From DAIOFH01 sp036745875 (lineage in GTDB: Bacteria; Planctomycetota; SZUA-567): a DNA stretch of 19,975 bases. Shown one piece after another: positions 6,263 to 12,524 of this stretch. A program made the translations under genes and the position numbers. Within the stretch, counting starts at the first letter, position 1. Each line of letters begins with the position of its first letter. The notes below the pieces were generated by a model. That model did not search any database and was not told the DNA's origin. It saw nothing but the letters and a program-made list of their open reading frames with translations. The stretch spans positions 1-19,975 of the forward strand of contig DAIOFH010000069.1 of the NCBI GenBank assembly GCA_036745875.1. Direction: 5' to 3'.

Positions 6263-9200
6263 TTAAGCACTCGCTGCCGACTCTTGGTCCTTCTCCCGTG
6301 AATCGGCAGCGTGTTGGGGATTGTCGCCAAACTGTTCCATGGCGTTGAAGCTAAGGCTGTGGATGGTGCTTATACCGGGAACCTGCTGTGTGACGCCCCA
6401 GATTTCGTCAGTCATGCCCATGGTGCGTTGCGAGTGGGTAATGATGATGAATTGGGTATCGTCGGTGAAATCCTTCACCTGCTGCATAAAGCGGTCGATG
6501 TTCGATTCGTCCAATGGGCCATCCACTTCGTCCAGAATGCAGAACGGGCTTGGACGCGAGCGGAACAGGGCGAACAGCAGGGCTACCGCGCACAGAGCTT
6601 TTTCGCCACCCGACAAGAGGGAAATGCTTTTCGGCTCCTTCCCCGGAGGCTGGGCGCGGACGTCGATCCCTGCTTCCAGCGGGTCCGCTCCCGGATCCGT
6701 CACTTCTTCCAGGATAAGGTCGGCTTTGCCGCCGCCGAAGAGCCGGGTAAACATCTGCTGGAAGTTTTCCCTCACCTTGACAAACGTCTCCTGGAATCGG
6801 GTTGAAGATTCCGAATTCAGCTTGTCGATGGCCTGGCGCATGTCGCTGACAGCCGTTTCCAGATCTTCTTTCTGGCTGCGGAGGAATTCGGCGCCTGCCT
6901 CCAGTTCGGCCAATTCATCAATGGCATCGAAGTTGACGGGGCCGATGTTCTTGATCTTTTGGGATAAGGATTCGGCCTCTTTCTGCAACTGCGAATCGGA
7001 CAATTCCGCCCACGGCGAATCGTCCACCGGCTGAGCCGGTTCCGTCGCGGCGCTTTGCACTGGCTCGTCCTCTTCGTCGAGGCTGAACAGCAATATCGGC
7101 TGTTCTTCGACTTCGGCAGCTTCCGCTTCCTCGGGGGCGGCAACCGGTTCGGGCATGGAAAGATCTTCCAGTTGCAGTTCTTCCCGCGCTTTTTCGCGTA
7201 CAGTGTCCAGCCTGACGTTGTATTCCGCCGTCTGGCGTTCGAGCTGGGATATACCCTCCCGAATGCGGGCAATCTGCGTCTGACACTCGCGTTCGCGGCG
7301 GCGAAGCGCGTCCGTGTTTTCCCTGAGGGCGATAAGGCGCTCTGCGAGTTCCACGCCGACAACCTTTTGCTCGTCCCTCTTGCGAAGCAGTTCCTCTTCC
7401 TTCTCGCGGAGTCCCGCGATCTGTTCGAAAAGGACTTCAATCTCCGCTTCAGCTTCCGTGTTGGAGCTGCCGCCGGAGAGTACCGACTGACATTCTGACT
7501 TTTCCCGTTCGATCTGTGCGAGGCGTCGCTCGTATTCGTTGATCTTGGCGGCGATTGTCGCACGTTCTCCCGACAGCGCGGCGAAATCTTCGCCAAGCGC
7601 TTCAAGAGCCGCGCGGGCCGAGCGCTGGGCATCGGTTTTGGTGACAGTCTCCGTTTCCAGTGTCGCCATTTCGGAGGATACCGCCTCGAGTCTCGTCTTG
7701 AGTTGGGCAAGTTCCCCCTGCCAGTCTCCGGACGATTCCATGATGCCATTGCGTTGAGCAATCACTTCTTCGCGGTCTTTCTGGAAACGGGCAAGCTCGT
7801 TCTGCCTGACGGCGAGATTTTGCTTGAGAGAGGCTTCGTTGCGTCCGGCTTCGGCGAGGGAACGCTCGTCCGCGGCAATGCGTTCCTTGAGGCCGGAAAG
7901 GGACGAGGCTATTTCCTGGCGGCGGGCGGTTTTTTCGGCAAGCCTCTGTTCGCAGTCGGCGAGTTCCATGCTGATGGAATCGAGTTCCGCCTTGCGCTGG
8001 ACAAGACCGGCGCGCTGCTGGCGACCGTGTCCGCCGGTCATGGAGCCGGACGGGCTGACCACGTCGCCTTCGAGAGTGACTATTTTGACGCCGCGTGCTT
8101 CGCGACCGGCGAGTTCACGAGCCAAATTCAGGTTGTCGACGACGAGGATGCCCGCGAGGAGGTGCTCCATAACCACGCGATAGCCCGGTTCATAGGATAC
8201 CAGGTCGACCGCTTCGCCAAGAACTCCGGGGTAGTTGCGGAAGCTTTGGTTCAGGCGGCGGCGCGGCTGGATGCGGTCAAGGGGCAAAAAGGTGGCACGG
8301 CCAAGGCGGTTGCGTTTTAGGTACTCAATCGCTGATTGAGCGTCGCGGGCACTGTCGACGACAATATCCTGCGCCGAAGCGCCGAGTATTGTTTCGACTG
8401 CCAACGCCAAGTCCTGGGGAACGGACATAAGGTCGATGGCCATGCCCACGACGCCCTGGAGGGAGGAGTCGCCTTGCCGTGCCGCGTTCAAAACATTTTT
8501 GACGCCTTCATAAGCGCCTGCAAAACTGTTTTCTAGATCTTCAAGCGTCGCTTTGCGGGAGGCCTTGGCGGAGCGTTCGGAGTCGAGCGAGCGTTCCTCC
8601 CGGAGAAGGGCGTCGTTTTCCACCATCAGGTTGTTCAGGCGCTGGCGGGTCTGTTCGACTTCGTCGGCAATTTTGCCAAAGCCCGCGGCGGAGCTTTCAT
8701 ATTCGTTTTCCAGAGCCTGCAAGGCCTGGCGCAGTGTCCCTTCTTCCGAGGAGATGCGTTCAAGGCGTGAATCAATCTCGGAGAGGCGGGTAGCGGTGGA
8801 CTGGCTGTCCGCTTCGAGACGGGCGGACTTCACGGTCAGGCTGTTCTTTTCGTTATTTAGATCGATAACGCGGCCGCGCAGATCATTGACTTCGCGTTCC
8901 GCCGCTTCCGCCATCTCGGCGAGGGAACGGCGTTCGCCGTCCTGGCGGCTGAAGCGTTCTTCCAAGTCCGTCTGGGCGGTGCGGGATGTTTCGAGATTAG
9001 CCCTGAATTCCGCCTCGTCGTTTGTCAGTCTTTCTACACGCTGGGCAAGCTCGTCGCGCTGCTGGCTGCGGCGGGCGATATCGCCTTTCAGGGAGTTCAT
9101 GCGGTTTTGCATGTTGGTCAGATCCAGCTGGATCCTGGACAGTTCTTCCTGTGTAGCGGTACCGGCTTCTATTACCGCGTCGCGATGGGTGGTGAGTTCC

Positions 9201-10030
9201 GTTTCTTCGGCCGAGAACTTGGTCACCTCGGTCGTCGCTGCCGTGAGGGCTGCGTCTTCGTTTGCGATTTCGTTTTCCAGCGCCTGGCGCTTGAGGTTGA
9301 TTGCTTCAAGGTTGGCAGACAGCTCGGCGAACTGGCGACGGTAGAGATAGGTCTTGAGGTCGTCAAGCTCCGCCTTGAGGCGGCGGTAGCGGCGTGCGTT
9401 CGCTGCCTGGGTGGAGACGCGCTTGATCTGGCGTTCCTTTTCTTCGACACGGTCGTTGACCCGGAGGAACACCTGGTCCGTGCGTTCCAGCCGCGAAAGG
9501 ATTTCCTTGCGCCTGATCTTGAATTTGGAAATGCCTGCCGCTTCTTCGAAGACGGCGCGGCGATCCGCAGGCTTCGCGTGCAACAGCGCTTCGACGCGGC
9601 CCTGCTCGATGACGGAGTATGCGGAACTGCCGATGCCGGTATCGAGGAACAGGTCCCGGACATCTTTCAAGCGGCAGCGGTTTTGATTTATGAAATACTC
9701 GCTTTCGCGCGAACGATAGAGGCGGCGCCCAACGGAAATCTCGTTGTAGGGAAGGGGAATGGACTGGTCGGTGTTGTCGAAGTTCAGTTTGACTTCGGCC
9801 ATGCCGCTTGCGGAACGCGTTTCACAACCGGAGAAAATGACATCCAGCATTTCTTCGCCGCGCAGGTTTTTTGCCGATTTCTCGCCAAGCACCCATTTGA
9901 TGGCGTCGACGACATTGGACTTGCCGCAACCATTGGGGCCGAGAATGGCGGTAATGCCCTCGCCAAATTCGATGACCGTCCGGTCGGGAAAGGATTTAAA
10001 GCCGAAAAGTTCGACAGATTTAAGGCGCAT
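6263..10030 (-). CDS. smc: Chromosome segregation ATPase SMC
   Basis: The 1255-residue protein is the core of the bacterial condensin that organises chromosomes. In order it has: an N-terminal head with Walker A GPNGCGKSN (31-39); a long coiled coil (about 170-500); a hinge (about 505-670) ending in the typical VTLEGDVVSPSGSMTGG; a returning coiled coil (about 670-955); and a C-terminal head with signature LLSGGEKALCAVALLF (1138-1153) and Walker B FCILDEVDGPLDE (1163-1175). An acidic, proline- and alanine-rich insert sits at about 957-1007, just before the conserved KIKNIGPVNFDAIDEL. Partner genes scpA and scpB are not in the window. It is last in the run, 83 bp after amrS. A GGGAG sequence 11 nt before the ATG may serve as ribosome-binding site. 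The antisense open frames here are shadows of this gene. Confidence 0.97.
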   Translation of the reverse strand: MRLKSVELFGFKSFPDRTVIEFGEGITAILGPNGCGKSNVVDAIKWVLGEKSAKNLRGEEMLDVIFSGCETRSASGMAEVKLNFDNTDQSIPLPYNEISVGRRLYRSRESEYFINQNRCRLKDVRDLFLDTGIGSSAYSVIEQGRVEALLHAKPADRRAVFEEAAGISKFKIRRKEILSRLERTDQVFLRVNDRVEEKERQIKRVSTQAANARRYRRLKAELDDLKTYLYRRQFAELSANLEAINLKRQALENEIANEDAALTAATTEVTKFSAEETELTTHRDAVIEAGTATQEELSRIQLDLTNMQNRMNSLKGDIARRSQQRDELAQRVERLTNDEAEFRANLETSRTAQTDLEERFSRQDGERRSLAEMAEAAEREVNDLRGRVIDLNNEKNSLTVKSARLEADSQSTATRLSEIDSRLERISSEEGTLRQALQALENEYESSAAGFGKIADEVEQTRQRLNNLMVENDALLREERSLDSERSAKASRKATLEDLENSFAGAYEGVKNVLNAARQGDSSLQGVVGMAIDLMSVPQDLALAVETILGASAQDIVVDSARDAQSAIEYLKRNRLGRATFLPLDRIQPRRRLNQSFRNYPGVLGEAVDLVSYEPGYRVVMEHLLAGILVVDNLNLARELAGREARGVKIVTLEGDVVSPSGSMTGGHGRQQRAGLVQRKAELDSISMELADCEQRLAEKTARRQEIASSLSGLKERIAADERSLAEAGRNEASLKQNLAVRQNELARFQKDREEVIAQRNGIMESSGDWQGELAQLKTRLEAVSSEMATLETETVTKTDAQRSARAALEALGEDFAALSGERATIAAKINEYERRLAQIEREKSECQSVLSGGSSNTEAEAEIEVLFEQIAGLREKEEELLRKRDEQKVVGVELAERLIALRENTDALRRRERECQTQIARIREGISQLERQTAEYNVRLDTVREKAREELQLEDLSMPEPVAAPEEAEAAEVEEQPILLFSLDEEDEPVQSAATEPAQPVDDSPWAELSDSQLQKEAESLSQKIKNIGPVNFDAIDELAELEAGAEFLRSQKEDLETAVSDMRQAIDKLNSESSTRFQETFVKVRENFQQMFTRLFGGGKADLILEEVTDPGADPLEAGIDVRAQPPGKEPKSISLLSGGEKALCAVALLFALFRSRPSPFCILDEVDGPLDESNIDRFMQQVKDFTDDTQFIIITHSQRTMGMTDEIWGVTQQVPGISTIHSLSFNAMEQFGDNPQHAADSREKDQESAASA

Positions 10031-10033
10031 AGG

Positions 10034-10051
10034 TTAACGAACTCCCGTTAA
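10034..10051. repeat. Small inverted repeat holding the smc ribosome-binding site in its loop
   Basis: TTAACG (10034-10039) and CGTTAA (10046-10051) flank a 6-nt loop that overlaps the minus-strand GGGAG sequence ahead of smc. It could form a small hairpin in the mRNA. Any regulatory role is speculative. Confidence 0.35.
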
Positions 10052-10081
10052 AGGAACGTATTTCATCACTTTGTCGTCGTT

Positions 10082-10106
10082 CGCATGGACGCCCCAAGCC
10101 CATGCG
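10082..10106. repeat. Inverted repeat in the amrS-smc gap
   Basis: CGCATGG (10082-10088) and CCATGCG (10100-10106) form a 7-bp stem with an 11-nt loop, just downstream of the amrS stop codon. No T-run follows on the minus strand, so it is not a classical terminator. It may be an mRNA processing or stabilising structure. Confidence 0.35.
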
Positions 10107-10113
10107 GTGCCGC

Positions 10114-11115
10114 TTATACCACAATGTTATTGCCTGCTCCGCAGTTGGCACAGGTTCCGTTGGCATTCATGCCTGTACTGGCGACCGTGAATGCGTGACG
10201 CTTTATGACAACATTGCCGCAGTTGACGCAAATAGTGTCCGCGCCGCCCGGCGTATGGATATTGCCGGTATAGACGTAATCGAGACGCCGCTTGAAAATA
10301 CCTCGCGCATGGACCAAATGTTGTGCCGTCGTCGCCGTCTGCCGCATCTGGTAGCTCGGGAAATACGCTGTCAGATGTACCGGCGTTTGACGGCCGCAGT
10401 TGGCGGCGATCCAACTTGCCAGGTCTTCCAGTTCCGGGACGGCGTCATTGGTGTCCGGGATCAACAGGGTCGTCAGTTCCACATGTGTTTTCTTGCACGC
10501 TGCGACCACCGTTTTTAGAACCGGTTCCAGTGTCGCCTTGCACAGACGACGGTAAAAACTTTCGTTAAACCCCTTGATATCAATGTTCATTGCATCGATA
10601 AGAGGCAGCAACTTGTCCAGCGGCTCGGGATCTATGAATCCGTTGGTCACCAGAACATTTTTTCCGCCAGCAGCGCGAACGGCGGTGGCGCAATCGAAAA
10701 CATACTCATATGCCACAAGCGGCTCGTTATAGGTGTAGGCAACCCCCACCGAACTGTGATCCCGGCATATTTTCGCCAGGTCGCGCGGCATAAGTTTTTG
10801 CGTCTGCGCTTCATTTTGCGAAATGGAGCTGTTCTGGCAGTAGCTGCATTTCAGGTTGCATCCCCATTCGCCGACAGACAGGATCGGTGAGCCGGGATGA
10901 AAATGGTACAGCGGCTTTTTCTCTATGGGATCGATGGCGATTGACGATACCTCGCCATAGGTCATGGCATGGAGAATGCCGTCCTCGTTTTTCCTGACCC
11001 CGCAGTTGCCGCGCTTGCCGTCTTCAATACGGCAATGAAAAGGACAAAGCCGGCAGACAACCATGTTGTCCGGCCTTTTCTCGTACCACTTCGCTTCTGT
11101 CAAGCTGTCTGGCAT
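10114..11115 (-). CDS. amrS: AmmeMemoRadiSam-type radical SAM enzyme (AmrS-like)
   Basis: The 333-residue protein has the radical-SAM cluster motif CNLKCSYC (Cys86, Cys90, Cys93). A cysteine-rich N-terminal segment (CRLCPFHC at 21-28, then Cys38) and a C-terminal four-cysteine zinc-ribbon-like tail (CVNC and CANC) are both typical of the AmrS family. The family is widespread with AMMECR1 and MEMO partners. Its reaction is not established to my knowledge, so only radical-SAM chemistry can be claimed. AMMECR1 and MEMO homologues are not visible here. An in-frame TTG two codons upstream is possible, but the ATG is preferred. No clear ribosome-binding site precedes either. The gene follows the tandem-domain protein gene by 43 bp and precedes smc. 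Confidence 0.87.
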   Translation of the reverse strand: MPDSLTEAKWYEKRPDNMVVCRLCPFHCRIEDGKRGNCGVRKNEDGILHAMTYGEVSSIAIDPIEKKPLYHFHPGSPILSVGEWGCNLKCSYCQNSSISQNEAQTQKLMPRDLAKICRDHSSVGVAYTYNEPLVAYEYVFDCATAVRAAGGKNVLVTNGFIDPEPLDKLLPLIDAMNIDIKGFNESFYRRLCKATLEPVLKTVVAACKKTHVELTTLLIPDTNDAVPELEDLASWIAANCGRQTPVHLTAYFPSYQMRQTATTAQHLVHARGIFKRRLDYVYTGNIHTPGGADTICVNCGNVVIKRHAFTVASTGMNANGTCANCGAGNNIVV

Positions 11116-11158
11116 TGGCAAAACCGTTTAACTGTCTTTTACCCCGCACGCCACGGAA

Positions 11159-11743
11159 CTATAGATACAGATGCATGCGATGGCGATTGAATATCGCCAC
11201 TTTCCGCTCGTCACGTGTATTGACCTGCAAGCCGGCTATGTCGTCGAGGCGGATGGCGGTTGTGCCGTCAGGCTCGCCGTCGTCTGTGAGCACATCGATC
11301 TTGGCATGCGTTTCGGTCAAATCCCGCACAATGCCGTAAAAGCGCAGTTCGTCGTCGCCAGTGGCGACAAGGATATTGACGACCAGTTTTTCCTGGACCG
11401 CCTGGCGCATGACGTCCTCAAGGCAGCTTTCCGGATTTGGCCTGCCGTTCCAGCCGCACGCGGACTTTTTCTGCTGTTCAGGCTGGTTATCCATCAACAG
11501 GGCAATCTGCCGCGTATATCTCGATTCCTTGCGGATTTCGATAATGTCGTCGATGGAACCGATATCCAGGCCATCGAGGTTGCCGTCAGGGTCTACCTGT
11601 TGCAGGGTATAGTCATTATCCGACAATGCTTCGACAAACCCGACGGCAAAGCGCCGCAGGTCGGACGGGTCGCGGAAAATACATGCCAATTGACGTTCGC
11701 GGTGCGCTTCAAGAAGCATTTCGCGGAACAAGTTATCAGACAT
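11159..11743 (-). CDS. Uncharacterised protein with two tandem copies of a small domain
   Basis: No function is recognised. The 194-residue, probably cytoplasmic protein contains an internal duplication. Residues 13-83 align without gaps to 115-185 (offset 102). Shared positions include G35/G137, V37/V139, L40/L142, D52/D154, G53/G155, DG at 56-57 with 158-159, DDI at 65-67 with 167-169, R74/R176, R77/R179 and A81/A183. The pattern of short strands, a DGxxDG turn and a closing DDIxxI suggests a small beta-barrel of Sm, SH3 or PRC type, which is inference. The linker (about 84-112) holds Cys96 and Cys107. The gene lies 40 bp after the nrdG2-like gene and 43 bp before amrS. It is thus framed by two radical-SAM enzymes and probably co-transcribed with them. 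An AGAGGA sequence 11 nt upstream may be the ribosome-binding site. Confidence 0.85.
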   Translation of the reverse strand: MSDNLFREMLLEAHRERQLACIFRDPSDLRRFAVGFVEALSDNDYTLQQVDPDGNLDGLDIGSIDDIIEIRKESRYTRQIALLMDNQPEQQKKSACGWNGRPNPESCLEDVMRQAVQEKLVVNILVATGDDELRFYGIVRDLTETHAKIDVLTDDGEPDGTTAIRLDDIAGLQVNTRDERKVAIFNRHRMHLYL

Positions 11744-11783
11744 GGAACAAGTATTCCTCTTTATAGTAAATGACTGCGGCCTG

Positions 11784-12524
11784 TTACGTTGATTTGCCGC
11801 GCTTTACAATTACATTCGGGTGCCTGCTTTTCGCCAGCGCCTCTATGGCGTCCAGTTCCGCGCCTGTATAGCGCTTGGAGCCGGTGAGAGCGGCATCGAG
11901 GCAATCCGTGTTTTCGAACTGCTGCAAAAACCAGGTGCCGTCGCCTTCAAGAAAATCCGCCATTTCCAGCAGCACCGGCATATCCACAACCCCGGGTTCA
12001 AGGGTCGTATGGTATTCCTTGCCGATCTTTGCCGAACGTGCCAGCGCAAAAGAGCGCCGTACTGCATCCACCATCGTCATATCGGCGTTGCTTCTTATAA
12101 TAGCAAGCAGCCTGTCGTCAAGCGGCGCTTTGAAATCCAACGAGAGGCAGTCCAGGAGATTCTCCTGCAAAAGACTATCAATCACGTCCGGTCTGCTGCC
12201 GTTGGTGTGCAGTTTGACTGCTACCCCCATTTCCTTGACGCGGCGAAGCATTTCCGGCAGGGCGGGCTGCAGTGTCGGTTCGCCGCCGGAAAAAACAACA
12301 CCGTCAATCCAGCCCTTTTGATCCTCCAGCAGGACAAACAACGCTTCCGGATCAATGGGTTGCAACTCATCGACTCCGGTCACATACCGCCAGCTGTGGC
12401 AATACGGGCAACGCCAGTTGCAACCACCCGAAACAGCAACCGCCGCTATGTGATCCTCCCACTCAATAAGGGAATTCTTGAGAAGTCCCCGCAAGTCGTA
12501 ACCTGTGGCGTCCGCCCGACTCAT
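11784..12524 (-). CDS. nrdG: Anaerobic ribonucleotide reductase activating protein, radical SAM, NrdG2 type
   Basis: The 246-residue protein has the radical-SAM motif CNWRCPYC (Cys35, Cys39, Cys42), the SAM-binding FSGGEPTLQPAL (about 78-89) and KLHTNGSRPDVI. This is the pattern of the NrdG2-type activases (about 190-240 residues), which are usually encoded beside nrdD. Such enzymes cleave S-adenosylmethionine and generate the glycyl radical on the reductase. Its ATG overlaps the nrdD stop codon as ATGA (12521-12524), which implies translational coupling and a direct partnership. This is puzzling because the partner NrdD lacks a normal glycyl-radical motif. The activase may use another glycine on NrdD, activate a different protein, or do other radical chemistry. 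A 40-bp gap follows to the tandem-domain protein gene. Confidence 0.85.
   Translation of the reverse strand: MSRADATGYDLRGLLKNSLIEWEDHIAAVAVSGGCNWRCPYCHSWRYVTGVDELQPIDPEALFVLLEDQKGWIDGVVFSGGEPTLQPALPEMLRRVKEMGVAVKLHTNGSRPDVIDSLLQENLLDCLSLDFKAPLDDRLLAIIRSNADMTMVDAVRRSFALARSAKIGKEYHTTLEPGVVDMPVLLEMADFLEGDGTWFLQQFENTDCLDAALTGSKRYTGAELDAIEALAKSRHPNVIVKRGKST

Noticed and set aside
9107..10051. Long plus-strand open frame (314 codons) opposite smc
   Set aside because: It lies fully antisense to the conserved N-terminal head and coil of SMC. Its translation shows no recognisable domain and it has no ribosome-binding site that I could support.
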